Source of the DNA: Paractinoplanes ferrugineus
GTDB taxonomy: Bacteria; Actinomycetota; Actinomycetes; Mycobacteriales; Micromonosporaceae
Reading direction: 5' to 3'
Length of the DNA: 64,000 bases
Assembly: GCF_016862195.1 (NCBI RefSeq)
Contig: NZ_BOMM01000014.1
Coordinates: 1 to 64,000 of the forward strand
Shown: positions 24,764 to 34,000 of the stretch, piece by piece
How the letters are laid out: every line of letters starts with the position of its first letter
Position numbering within the stretch: position 1 is the first letter of the stretch
The notes under the pieces: model-generated
Database searches by the model: none
The model's input: the letters and a program-made list of their open reading frames with translations, nothing else
What the model was told of the DNA's origin: nothing
Translations under genes and position numbers: made by a program

Positions 24764-26008
24764 ATGACCACTGTGCTCAAGCAGGCCGCCGACGCGCGTG
24801 CGGCCTCGATCGATCTGGCCGCCGCCACCCGTGCCGAGAAGGACCGGGCGCTGCTGCTGATGGCCGACCGGCTGGTCGAGCGGGCCGAGGACATCGTGGC
24901 CGCGAACGCGGTGGACGTGAACAGTGCTCGCGACGCCGGGCAGTCCGAGGCGATGATCGACCGGCTGACGCTCACCCCGGCACGGGTCGAGGCGATGGCC
25001 GACGGGCTGCGCCAGCTGGCCGCCCTGCCCGACCCGGTGGGTGACGTGGTGCGCGGCTCGACCCTGGCCAACGGCCTCGAGCTGCGTCAGGTGCGGGTGC
25101 CGTTCGGTGTGGTCGGCATCATCTACGAGGGCCGGCCCAACGTGACCGCGGACGCGGCCGGCATCTGCCTGAAGTCGGGCAACGCGGCGTTGCTGCGGGG
25201 CTCCGGCTCGGCGTACAGCTCAAATGCCGCAATCGTCGCGGTCCTCCGCAAGGCGGTCGCGGACGCCGGCCTGCCGGCGGACGCCATTCAGCTGCTCGAC
25301 GCCACCACGCGAGAATCGGTGAAGGAGCTGATGCGGGCGCGCGGACTGGTCGACGTGCTGATCCCGCGGGGCGGCGCCGAGCTGATCAAAGCGGTCGTCG
25401 AGGAATCCACGGTCCCGGTGATCGAGACCGGCGTGGGCAACTGCCACGTGTACGTGGACCAGGCCGCCGACCTGGAGAAGGCCCTGGCCGTCACGGTCAA
25501 CTCCAAGACCCAGCGACTGTCCACCTGCAACACCGCCGAGTCGCTGCTGGTGCACGCCGACATCGCCGACTCGTTCCTGCCGCTGGTGATCGAGGAGCTG
25601 ACCCTCAAGGGCGTGACCATCCACGGTGACCCGCGGGTGCGTTCCTACAGCGACGACGTCGTCCCGGCGACGGAGGCCGACTGGGGCACCGAATACCTGT
25701 CCGCCGACATCGCGGTGGCGATCGTCGACTCGATGGACGACGCCCTCGACCACATCCGCCGGTTCGGCTCCGGCCACACCGAGGTGATCGTCAGCGAGTC
25801 GACGACGGCGGCGCGCCGGTTCGCGGCCCGGGTGGACGCGGCCGCCGTGATGATCAACGCCTCGACCCGCTTCACCGACGGCGGCGAGTTCGGTTTCGGC
25901 GCCGAGATCGGCATCAGCACGCAGAAACTGCACGCCCGCGGCCCGATGGGCCTGCCCGAGCTGACCTCGACGAAATACATCGTGACCGGCAACGGCCACA
26001 CCCGTTAG
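24764..26008 (+). CDS. proA: gamma-glutamyl phosphate reductase
   Basis: 414 residues of aldehyde-dehydrogenase fold. It reduces gamma-glutamyl phosphate with NADPH to glutamate semialdehyde, which cyclises on the way to proline. The catalytic Cys 255 is in [35 protein letters not shown] and GNCHVYVD are family signatures. GGGAG stands 6 nt before the ATG. Coupled with proB. Its TAG overlaps the end of the convergent repeat-protein gene by 4 nt. Confidence 0.96.
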   Translation: MTTVLKQAADARAASIDLAAATRAEKDRALLLMADRLVERAEDIVAANAVDVNSARDAGQSEAMIDRLTLTPARVEAMADGLRQLAALPDPVGDVVRGSTLANGLELRQVRVPFGVVGIIYEGRPNVTADAAGICLKSGNAALLRGSGSAYSSNAAIVAVLRKAVADAGLPADAIQLLDATTRESVKELMRARGLVDVLIPRGGAELIKAVVEESTVPVIETGVGNCHVYVDQAADLEKALAVTVNSKTQRLSTCNTAESLLVHADIADSFLPLVIEELTLKGVTIHGDPRVRSYSDDVVPATEADWGTEYLSADIAVAIVDSMDDALDHIRRFGSGHTEVIVSESTTAARRFAARVDAAAVMINASTRFTDGGEFGFGAEIGISTQKLHARGPMGLPELTSTKYIVTGNGHTR

Positions 26009-26811
26009 CGGCAGGCGCGCAGCACCGTCAGGGTGGTGTTGACGTCGAAGATCGGCCCCTCCGCGGAGTCCCAGCCGCCATCCGTGCGCTGGGTGGCGGC
26101 CAGCTTCTTGCGGGCCTCCTGCAGCAGCCAGTCGTCACCGAGGTTGACCCGGCGCAGGGCGGCCGCCATCGACGCGATGTCGGCCGGCGTCATGTCGGGC
26201 AGGCGGTCGCCGAGCACCAGCTGCACCCGGGCCGACTCGTAGAAGAACTGCTGGGAGTGCAGCAGCCCGGCGGCGTGCCAGCCGGTCGCGAGAAATGACG
26301 GCCAGGTGCCGTCGGGACGCAGCTGGGCGATGAAATAGCCGGCCGCGGCCTGCAGCGTGTTCGCGTAGCGCGGTTCGTTCTCGAGGTGCGGGTTGACCTC
26401 CACCTCGGCGACCGTGAACCAGAAACCGGCGAGCGCGGTCAGGTAGAGGGTGGCCTCGGGGTCGCCCGGCATGGCCCAGGCCGGCGCCTCGCCGGCGAGC
26501 GACTCGTCCTCCTGCCAGGTGCCGTCCATCCGCTGCTGCGAGGCCAGCCAGCCGAGCGCGCGGTCGACCACGTCACCGTGCAGGCCGCCCAGATCGTCGA
26601 GCTCGTTCAGCCGGAAACAGGTGGCGTCGACCGACGGGATGACCCCGTCGGTGGAGGCCGGCCAACCACCGGCCGCTGTCTGCCCGGCGGCGATGCGCTC
26701 CACGATGTGCTGGGGCGGAGCCTGCCGAGTTCGCAGGAAAGACAGGCGGGCACGTTCCACGGGATCGCCGTGTGCGACCACGTATCCGATCGCGGCGTCG
26801 ATATCGACCAC
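26005..26811 (-). CDS. prenyltransferase/squalene-cyclase-like repeat protein
   Basis: 268 residues of alpha/alpha-barrel type. QW-like repeats are visible: [46 protein letters not shown] and [17 protein letters not shown]. Full terpene cyclases need about 500-600 residues and a DxDD acid motif; I see no DxDD, so this is a single barrel of unknown activity. The GTG start at 26811 is chosen because TAGCGT stands 7 nt before it. It lies between proA and moeZ, separated from moeZ by a strong hairpin. Confidence 0.85.
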   Translation of the reverse strand: MVDIDAAIGYVVAHGDPVERARLSFLRTRQAPPQHIVERIAAGQTAAGGWPASTDGVIPSVDATCFRLNELDDLGGLHGDVVDRALGWLASQQRMDGTWQEDESLAGEAPAWAMPGDPEATLYLTALAGFWFTVAEVEVNPHLENEPRYANTLQAAAGYFIAQLRPDGTWPSFLATGWHAAGLLHSQQFFYESARVQLVLGDRLPDMTPADIASMAAALRRVNLGDDWLLQEARKKLAATQRTDGGWDSAEGPIFDVNTTLTVLRACR

Positions 26812-26818
26812 GACGGTG

Positions 26819-26824
26819 ACGCTA
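26819..26824 (-). promoter_or_regulatory. -10 box TAGCGT of the cyclase-like gene
   Basis: Minus-strand TAGCGT, 7 nt, GTG. It shows that the gene has its own promoter behind the moeZ terminator. Confidence 0.5.
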
Positions 26825-26867
26825 CAACGCCGAACGGTAATCCGCCCCTGTTTGTTGGCGCACAACA

Positions 26868-26906
26868 ATCACTCTGGGGAGTCGTCTGCGGACTCCCCAG
26901 AGTGAT
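26868..26906 (-). terminator. 16-bp perfect hairpin after moeZ
   Basis: ATCACTCTGGGGAGTC (26868-26883) and GACTCCCCAGAGTGAT (26891-26906) are perfectly complementary around a 7-nt loop. The hairpin starts 3 nt past the moeZ stop. The minus-strand sequence after it is TGTTGTG, so there is only a weak T tract. It may also protect the mRNA end. Confidence 0.8.
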
Positions 26907-26909
26907 CGA

Positions 26910-28091
26910 TCAGTACGACGGCTGAGACGGGTCGACCGAGTTGACCCAGGAGACGATGCCACCCTGGACGTGCACGGCGTCCTTGAAACCGGCCGCCTTG
27001 ATGGCCGCGAGCGCCTCCGCCGAGCGCACGCCCGACTTGCAGTGCAGCACGATCTGCCGGTCCTGCGGGAAGCGCGACAGCGCCTCGCCGGAGAGGATCT
27101 CGCCCTTCGGGATCAGCACCGCACCCGGGATGCGGTTGATCTCCCACTCGGCCGGCTCCCGCACGTCGACCAGGAACAGGTCCTTGCCGGCGTCCTGCCA
27201 CTCCTTGAGTTCGCGGGCGGTGATCGTGGCGTTCAGCGTGGCCTCCTCGGCCTCGTCCGAGACCGCGCCGCAGAAGTCCTCGTAGTCCTCCAGCAGCTCG
27301 GTGACGGTCGGGTTCTCCCCGCAGAGCACGCAGTTCGGGTCCTTACGGACCTTGATCTTGCGGTATTCCATCTCCAGGGCGTCGTAGACCATCAGCCGGC
27401 CGACGAGCGGCTCGCCGATGCCGGTGATCAGCTTGATCGCCTCGTTCACCTGGATCGAGCCGATCGACGCGCAGAGCACGCCGAGGACGCCGCCCTCGGC
27501 GCAGCTCGGGACCATGCCGGGCGGCGGGGGCTCCGGGTAGAGGCAGCGGTAGCAGGGGCCGTTCTCGGCCCAGAAGACCGACGCCTGGCCGTCGAAGCGG
27601 TAGATGGAACCCCACACGTACGGCTTGCCGAGCAGCACGGCGGCGTCGTTGACCATGTAACGCGTCGCGAAGTTGTCCGTACCGTCGACGATCAGGTCGT
27701 ACTGGCTGAAGAGCTCCAGCACGTTGTCGCGGTCGAGCGCGGTGTTGTGGATGACCACGTTCACCAGCGGGTTGATCTCACGGATGCTGTCGGCCGCCGA
27801 CTCGGCCTTGGGCCGGCCCACGTCCGAGACGCCGTGAATGACCTGGCGCTGGAGGTTGGACTCGTCCACCGTGTCGAAGTCGATGATGCCGAGCGTGCCC
27901 ACCCCGGCCGCGGCCAGGTAGAGCAGGGCCGGCGAGCCCAGGCCACCCGCGCCGACGGCGAGCACCTTGGCGTTCTTCAGCCGCTTCTGCCCGTCCATCC
28001 CGACGTCCGGGATGATCAGGTGACGTGAGTAGCGGCGGATCTCGTCGATGGTCAGCTCAGCGGCCGGCTCGACGAGCGGGGGCAGTGCCAC
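26910..28091 (-). CDS. moeZ: adenylyltransferase/sulfurtransferase MoeZ
   Basis: 393 residues: an E1-like domain (about 15-265) and a rhodanese domain (about 290-385). It adenylates and sulfurates the C-terminus of small sulfur-carrier proteins for molybdopterin, thiamine-type, cysteine or tRNA thiolation pathways. ATP site AVGAGGLGSPALLYLAAAGV, zinc Cys 180, 183, 254 and 257 (CYRC, CVLC), rhodanese Cys 351 in VLHCKSGVRS. The GTG has GGGGAG 8 nt upstream. Followed by a perfect hairpin. The order with DUF3152 matches Rv3206c-Rv3207c of M. tuberculosis. Confidence 0.96.
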   Translation of the reverse strand: MALPPLVEPAAELTIDEIRRYSRHLIIPDVGMDGQKRLKNAKVLAVGAGGLGSPALLYLAAAGVGTLGIIDFDTVDESNLQRQVIHGVSDVGRPKAESAADSIREINPLVNVVIHNTALDRDNVLELFSQYDLIVDGTDNFATRYMVNDAAVLLGKPYVWGSIYRFDGQASVFWAENGPCYRCLYPEPPPPGMVPSCAEGGVLGVLCASIGSIQVNEAIKLITGIGEPLVGRLMVYDALEMEYRKIKVRKDPNCVLCGENPTVTELLEDYEDFCGAVSDEAEEATLNATITARELKEWQDAGKDLFLVDVREPAEWEINRIPGAVLIPKGEILSGEALSRFPQDRQIVLHCKSGVRSAEALAAIKAAGFKDAVHVQGGIVSWVNSVDPSQPSY

Positions 28092-28159
28092 GGTTTACTC
28101 CCCGGATAGGTGGTAAGGATCGCCACCCATTCTTGCTCGTTGACCGGCGGCGTAGCCAT
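28052..28159 (-). CDS. possible 35-residue upstream reading frame overlapping moeZ
   Basis: An ATG at 28159 opens MATPPVNEQEWVAILTTYP and runs to TGA at 28054-28052, overlapping the moeZ start by 40 nt in another frame. Residue composition is protein-like, but the ribosome site (GGTGGG) is weak and I know no homologue. If translated it could couple to moeZ. The remaining 107-nt gap before moeZ shows nothing else. Confidence 0.2.
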   Translation of the reverse strand: MATPPVNEQEWVAILTTYPGSKPWHCPRSSSRPLS

Positions 28160-28198
28160 GACGTTGCCCACCGGCCCGACATGCGGGACGGGGAATAT

Positions 28199-29083
28199 TC
28201 ACGGGTAGGGCCACGAGTTGGCCCGGCAGCCCTTCAAGCCGTACGTCTGCTGCATCATCACCGGGGCGAGCTTGCCCTTGGCCGAGCACTTCTGGTGGCC
28301 GTGTCCGAGCTGATGGCCGACCTCGTGATTGATCGCGTAGGCCCGGTAGGTCTCGAGGGAAGCGCCGTACCCCTTGATCGCGCCCCGCCAGCGGTCGTCG
28401 TTGATGATCACCTTGCGTGACACCCGGCAGGACGTGAACCCGCCGGTCTCCAGGCCGCCGGTGCGGCACATCTTCTCCGAGGTGCGCGCCGACGCCAGGT
28501 AGACGATGAACTCGGCTCGGGCCGACTCCGGCACACGCTGGAAGCGGAACCGGCGGCTCGCGATCCAGCTGCGGCGGTCGCCGAGGGTGCGGTTGACCGC
28601 GTTCGCGAAGTCGAGGGCACCGTCGGTCGGCTTCTCCACCGCGATCTTGAAGCGGTGGATCGGGCCACGGCTGCCCACCACCGGCCCGAAGCCACCGACA
28701 TAGGTGAAGCTTCCGCTGGTGCCGACCGGCTGCGCGGACGCGACCGCCGCCACCTTCGGGGCCGCGGCCGTCTTCGGAGCCCCGGCCGTCTTCGGAGCCG
28801 CGGCGCCGGGAGCCGTTGCGCTTCCGGGCTCCGCCGCGGCCTTCGGAACGACGATGCGGTCAGGGCTGTCGGCGTGCACGAATCGCCCGGCGACCATGAC
28901 ACCCACCGCCAGCATGGTCAGGACCAGCGCGAACGTCAGACGACGACGGAACCGCCCGACGCGGGACTCGGCCGGGGCGTCATCCTCGGCCAGCGGCGGC
29001 GGCTCCTGGCGGGCAAGCGGGGTCCGGCTCAGGACCGGCGGGTTGCGGCCGGGATTCCAGACGGGCGTACCTCGCACAGACAT
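28199..29083 (-). CDS. DUF3152 membrane-anchored metzincin-like protein (copy 1)
   Basis: 294 residues. A cytoplasmic N-terminus, one transmembrane helix (about 49-66), a long Ala/Pro/Lys linker, then the DUF3152 domain (about 125-294). It contains HEVGHQLGHGH at 253-263, which fits the metzincin zinc motif HExxHxxGxxH exactly, with a Cys at 266. A methionine further on (VMMQQTYGL) sits where a Met-turn would be. I infer a zinc protease facing outside the cell; the family is not characterised. It corresponds to Rv3207c by order next to moeZ. Confidence 0.9.
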   Translation of the reverse strand: MSVRGTPVWNPGRNPPVLSRTPLARQEPPPLAEDDAPAESRVGRFRRRLTFALVLTMLAVGVMVAGRFVHADSPDRIVVPKAAAEPGSATAPGAAAPKTAGAPKTAAAPKVAAVASAQPVGTSGSFTYVGGFGPVVGSRGPIHRFKIAVEKPTDGALDFANAVNRTLGDRRSWIASRRFRFQRVPESARAEFIVYLASARTSEKMCRTGGLETGGFTSCRVSRKVIINDDRWRGAIKGYGASLETYRAYAINHEVGHQLGHGHQKCSAKGKLAPVMMQQTYGLKGCRANSWPYP

Positions 29084-29128
29084 GACACAGCCGAGATTGC
29101 CACGGTCGATCCGAGAACATGAGCGGTT

Positions 29129-29986
29129 TTACCGGGCTGGTCCGGTCAGGAAGCCATTCCCCTGCCGTGGCCACGCGTAGGGCACACAGCCGCGGGTGGT
29201 CAGCGTCTGCTGCACCATCACCGGCGCCGGGCCACCGGGCCGCGGGCACCCCTCGTGCCGGTGGCCAAGTTCGTGCCCGACCTCGTGGTTGATCACGTAC
29301 TCGCGGTACGTGGTCAGCGGCACCCGGGCGGTCAGATACGGCCTCGAGGACAACCGCCAGCGGTCCAGGTTGATGATCGCTCTGCCGGTGGTGCGGCACG
29401 AGGTGTACGGCACTCCGTTGATCTTGATGTTGGTGCCACCCCGCAAGCACATCCGCCCGGCCGTCTCCCGGGTGGCGAGGTAGACCGTGAAGTCGGCTTT
29501 CGCCGCGCCGGCCACCATCTGCAGCCGCAGCCGGCCACCACCGATCCAGCTGCGCGGGTCGCCGAGGATCGCCGCGACGGTGTTCGCGAACGCGGTCACA
29601 TCCTCGCCGCTGCCCTGCTCCACGGCCACGTGGAAACGGCGGCGCGCACCCGTGCCGCCGAGGATCGGACCGTTCGTCGACGCGTACCCGAATTGGCCGT
29701 TTCCCCGCGCCGGAACCGCACCCGGCAGGCTCAGCTCACCCACCGCAGGGGTGTTCTCCCGCGGCGGAGCAGCGACCGGCGCGCTGGACGGCGGCACGGA
29801 GACCACCGCCGGGGCAGGTGTGGCGGACGTCACCGCCGCCGACGGAACGGTCGACGCACTTGAACTCAGCCCGCGACCCGCGATGAAACCCGACGCGACT
29901 ACCGCGGTAAGCACCAGAAGGGCCAGCCACCAGCGGCGCCACCGGTCCGGCGAGATTTCCCCGATCATCGGGAGCCAGGGTTTCAC
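29129..29986 (-). CDS. DUF3152 membrane-anchored metzincin-like protein (copy 2)
   Basis: 285 residues with the same plan as the following gene: transmembrane helix (about 20-37), Ser/Pro/Ala linker and a DUF3152 domain with HEVGHELGHRH plus Cys, and the methionine segment VMVQQTLTTRGC. The two proteins align through most of the catalytic domain (for example RFHVAVEQ/RFKIAVEK and DPRSWI/DRRSWI), so they are a tandem duplication, 45 nt apart. The linkers are unrelated. A GTG at 29986 or an ATG at 29968 may start it. M. tuberculosis has one copy at the equivalent place. Confidence 0.88.
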   Translation of the reverse strand: MKPWLPMIGEISPDRWRRWWLALLVLTAVVASGFIAGRGLSSSASTVPSAAVTSATPAPAVVSVPPSSAPVAAPPRENTPAVGELSLPGAVPARGNGQFGYASTNGPILGGTGARRRFHVAVEQGSGEDVTAFANTVAAILGDPRSWIGGGRLRLQMVAGAAKADFTVYLATRETAGRMCLRGGTNIKINGVPYTSCRTTGRAIINLDRWRLSSRPYLTARVPLTTYREYVINHEVGHELGHRHEGCPRPGGPAPVMVQQTLTTRGCVPYAWPRQGNGFLTGPAR

Positions 29987-30038
29987 ACGCGGCAGTGCTT
30001 GTCGCCCTCCCCCGAGCGGGTGAGAGGGAAGTCGCGCG

Positions 30039-31010
30039 CTACGCCGTCCGCTCCGCGACCGGCGCGGAAAGCTCGTCGAGCATGCCGACGATGGCCCGCG
30101 CCACCAGGCGCGGCACCTCCATCTGGGCGACGTGCCCCACCCCCGGAAGGATGAGCAGCCGGCTGTCCGGAACCGCCCGGGCCACCTGCGCCGGAACCCG
30201 CGGGTCGATCAGCCGGTCGGTCAGCCCACCGATCACCAGGGTCGGTGCGGTGATCTGGGCGGCCAGCCGCCACTGCGAGTTACGGCCGGGCAGGTAGGCG
30301 CGCAGGAAACTGGAGACCAGGCCGCGCAGAGTGCGCAGGTAGGCGCTCGGATAGTGCTCCACCGTGTACCGCAGGCGGATCTCATCCATCGCCTCGGCCT
30401 TACGCTGCGCGGTCGCCTTGCGGATGTCGCCGAAACACGCCTGCAGCACCTGGTCGGCCATCTCCTCGATCGGCATGCGGGTCATCCCCCACGCGAAGAT
30501 CCGATCGGCGCCCGGCAGGGCAAGCAACGGCAGGTAAGGACCATGCGCCGTGCGGCGCGGATCAAGGAACGGCATGGCCGGCGAAATCAGGGTCAGGGTA
30601 CGCACAAGATCAGGTCGAAGAGCAGCGACGCGTACGGCGATGGAGCCGCCCAGTGAGTTGCCGATCAGATGCACCGGTCCGCGGCCGGCGTGCTCCAGAT
30701 AGCCGATGAGCGTCCCGGCGAACGCGGGAATCGAGTACCGCGGGCTCGGATCGCTGTAGCCGAAGCCGGGCAGGTCGACCGCCTGCGCGTCGAACCGGCC
30801 GGCGAGCAGACCGGCCACATTGGTGAAGTTCTGCGACGAACCACCCAGACCATGCACGTAGACGGCGGGCTCGGCCCCCGGCTCGGTGGCCGGCGTGTCC
30901 CGCACGTGCAGCATCGACCCGCCGATCACAACCCGACGGGCGGGCCACGGTGGTGGTGCTTCGCCGTCCGGCAGCAGAACGCTGTCGTCGGCCAGTGCGG
31001 CGCCTCTCAT
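30039..31010 (-). CDS. alpha/beta hydrolase
   Basis: 323 residues. The nucleophile elbow is GNSLGGSIAV, the oxyanion strand AVYVHGLGGSSQNF, and the catalytic His is in PGVGHVAQMEVP; the acid is likely in GGLTDRLIDPR. A cap domain with IRLRYTVEHYPSAYLRTLRG lies between. Probably a cytoplasmic esterase or lipase; the substrate is unknown. Its ATG overlaps the stop of the 1068-residue gene by 4 nt (ATGA), so it is produced with that protein. M. tuberculosis has the hydrolase LipV (Rv3203) in the comparable region. Confidence 0.92.
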   Translation of the reverse strand: MRGAALADDSVLLPDGEAPPPWPARRVVIGGSMLHVRDTPATEPGAEPAVYVHGLGGSSQNFTNVAGLLAGRFDAQAVDLPGFGYSDPSPRYSIPAFAGTLIGYLEHAGRGPVHLIGNSLGGSIAVRVAALRPDLVRTLTLISPAMPFLDPRRTAHGPYLPLLALPGADRIFAWGMTRMPIEEMADQVLQACFGDIRKATAQRKAEAMDEIRLRYTVEHYPSAYLRTLRGLVSSFLRAYLPGRNSQWRLAAQITAPTLVIGGLTDRLIDPRVPAQVARAVPDSRLLILPGVGHVAQMEVPRLVARAIVGMLDELSAPVAERTA

Positions 31011-34000
31011 TGCGACAAGAGTGCCTCAAGCCGACGGTTGACCGCCGCCAATGTGGCGCGGACCATGGCATGCCGATCGTCGCCGCTCACCACCGACGAG
31101 CCCGCCAGCTGCTCCACCCAGCTGTTGCACGACAGCAGCAGCACGACCACCGCGACCTGCGCGTTGCCGAACGGCACCAGGGCCGCGTGCTCGACGAAAC
31201 ACCGGGCCGGGCCGTCCGGATGATCCGACTCGTTCAGCAGGTCGTTGACCGCGCCGGCGGTGGCCATCGCGCACAGCCGCAGCAGATAGCCGTCGACCGC
31301 CGGCCCGTCGGCCACCCCGGACGCCGTACGCCCGCCGACGGCCAGGTGCACCTCCACCGAGGCGTCCGTGCCGTACGTGTTGACGTGCACATTCTCGATC
31401 AGGATGCGCGGCCCCGGACGCTCGCCGGGATAGAGCGGACGCGGCGGCCCGGGATCGTCATCGGCCGGAACCACGTCGTCAGCGCGGGATTCGTCCCGGC
31501 GCAGCCCCGACTCGGCAGCCCGATACTGCTCCGCTCGACGCGACTCCGACTCAGCCCGATACGGCTCCGCTCGGCGCGACTCAGGCTCCGCCCGGGACAG
31601 CTCCGCCCGGGACAGCTCCGCCCGGGACAGCTCCGCCCGAGATGGCTCATTCCGGGGCGACTCATTTCGCGACATCTCGTCCCGGGACAGCTCGTTCCTG
31701 GACAGCTCATTTCGGGACTGCTCGTTCCGGGACTGGTCGTTCCGGGACAACTCCGTGCGAGACGGCTCCCCGTGGGACTGCTCCTCGCGGAACGGCTCCC
31801 CGTGGGCCTGCTCCTCGCGAGACGGCTCCCCGTGGGACTGCTTCCCGTGGGACTGCTCCTCGCGGGTCTGCTCCTCGCGGGCCTGCTCGTTCCGGGACTG
31901 TTCCGTGCGGGACAGCCCGCCGTGGGACAGCCCGCCGTGGGACAGCCCTCCGTGGGACGGCTCGAACCTGGACAGCTCCGTGCGGGACAGCTCGGTTCGG
32001 GACAGCTCGGCCCGGGACGGGTCTGGCCGGCGCGCCTCCGGGTCGGATCCATACGGTTCGGCATCGGCCCGGCGCGACTCGGCGTCGTCTCGATACGGCT
32101 CCGGCGCGACTCGGCGCGCCTCGGCGTCCGCCCGGCGCGATCCCGGGCTGGCCGGATAGGTCTCTGCGTCAGCTCGGCGCGACTCGGTGCCGGCCTGATA
32201 CGACTCCGCGTCCGCCGAATAAGGCTGTGTGTCGGTTCGGCGCGGCTCTCCGCCGGCCTGATACGGCTCTGCATCGGCCTGATACGGCTCTGCATCGGCC
32301 TGATACGGCTCTGCATCGGCCCGATACGGCGCTGCGCCAGACTGATACGACTCCGCGTCGGCCCGGCGCGGCTTCGGGGCGGCGCGGTAGGCGTCCGCGT
32401 CGGCGCGGTAGGCGTCCGTATCGGTCCCGTAGAGCTCCGGGGCTCGACCGGGCGGCACGAGGTCCGCGGGGCGCTCGTCGCGGGCCGGGCGCACCCGCTC
32501 GGCCAGCCGTTCCGGCGCGGGTGCCGCGGCCGATGGCGCGGCTGGTGGCCCGCTTCGCGGGGCGGTCGGTGCGCTGTGCTGGGCGGCCGGCTGAGCCGTC
32601 GGGGCGGGCTGGGCCGAGGCGCCGCGCTGGGCGGTGGCGCTCGGCTGGGCCGGGGCGGTCGGCTGGGTCAGGGCGGTCGGCGGGGCCGGGGCCGGTGGCG
32701 CGCTGCGCTGGGCGGTCGGCATCGGGGCGGTGTCGCCCTTCATCGCCGCGTCCAGGCCCATCCGATCCTGCAGCAGGCGGGCCACCCGACGGCTCACCTC
32801 GGCCGGGTCGGCTCCCTCGGCCAGGTCGAGCCGCAGGCTGTGCGCGCCCGACGGGGTGGCCCGCAGGGACGCGTCGCGAACGCCGTCCACTCCGCGGACC
32901 GCCGTCAGGATCGCCTGCACGTCGAAGCCTTCCTCCCGCTCACGGGGCTGGACCGTGCTCCCGCGGCGCAGGTGCGTCGCGATCCGGGCCAGCTCCGGCG
33001 TCTCGGCCGTGGGCTCGGTCAACGGTGGCTCCGGAACTCTCGGCACGTCCGGCTGGGCCGGCACGCGCTGCGGCAGCCCCCTCGTGCCGGGCTCGGCAGG
33101 TCCGCCGGTGCCGGCGGCCGGGCTGCCGAACGACGCGTAGGCCGGCGGCGGGACGTAACCCGACGGCTCGGCGGCCGGCCCGGAATCGTACGAGACCCGG
33201 CGCGGGAAGCTTGACGGATCGTACGACGGACGGGCGAGGGACGGCGCGGCGACCGGGGCGGCCGGCGACTGCGTCCGGGGCGGCTCGGGAGCGCTCCAAT
33301 CGGGGCGCCGCACGGCCGGGGCCGCCGGGCGCACCAGCGGCACCGCGGCCCGCTGCTGGACCGGGGCGGCCGGGAGCGCCGACGCGGGCCGGGAGTCGTC
33401 CAGGTCGCCCTCGTAGGGGTAGGGCGGTGCACTGCTGGGCGCGGGCATGTCGTAGCGGCGCGGCTCGGCGGACCGCAGGCTGGTGGGGCGGCCGGCGGCA
33501 TCGCGCTCACCGCCGCTCACCGGGCGCGGATCGCTGCCGAGCGTCTGCTCGCTCATCGCGCTCACGACGCGCTCGGTCATGGATCTTTCAGGCATGGATC
33601 TCTCAGGTACGAGTCTTTCGGCGACGGATCGGGGCCCGGCGCCCGGCTCGGTCATCGCCCGCGATCCGAGGCCCAGCTCGCCGCGCCGGAACTCGCCGGG
33701 ACGCAGTTCGCCCGAACGCAGCTCACCCGGACTCGTGGGGTCGTTGGTCGACTCGGTGCGCGGGACCGGGGCGCGGGCCGGCTCACCACCCGGCGGAGTC
33801 AGATGGGCAAGCAGATCGGAGTAGCGCGGGCGGGTGTCCGACCAGTTCTGACCGTTGGTGGGGGCCACGGACGGGGGAATTTCGCCTGACTGTTGCGCGT
33901 CGACGAAGCCCGGCGGGGTGGGCGCCGGGGTCGGGGCGGGCGCCGCGGAGGCGGGCTGAACCGGGATCGACTGCAAAGGATTTGGCTGCCCGGGGGTATA

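Noticed and set aside
26005..26811. Complete terpene cyclase
   Set aside because: About half the needed length and no DxDD motif visible.
33992..33999. CsoR half-site GGGGGTAT
   Set aside because: It is inside the coding region of the 1068-residue protein and lacks a second half.
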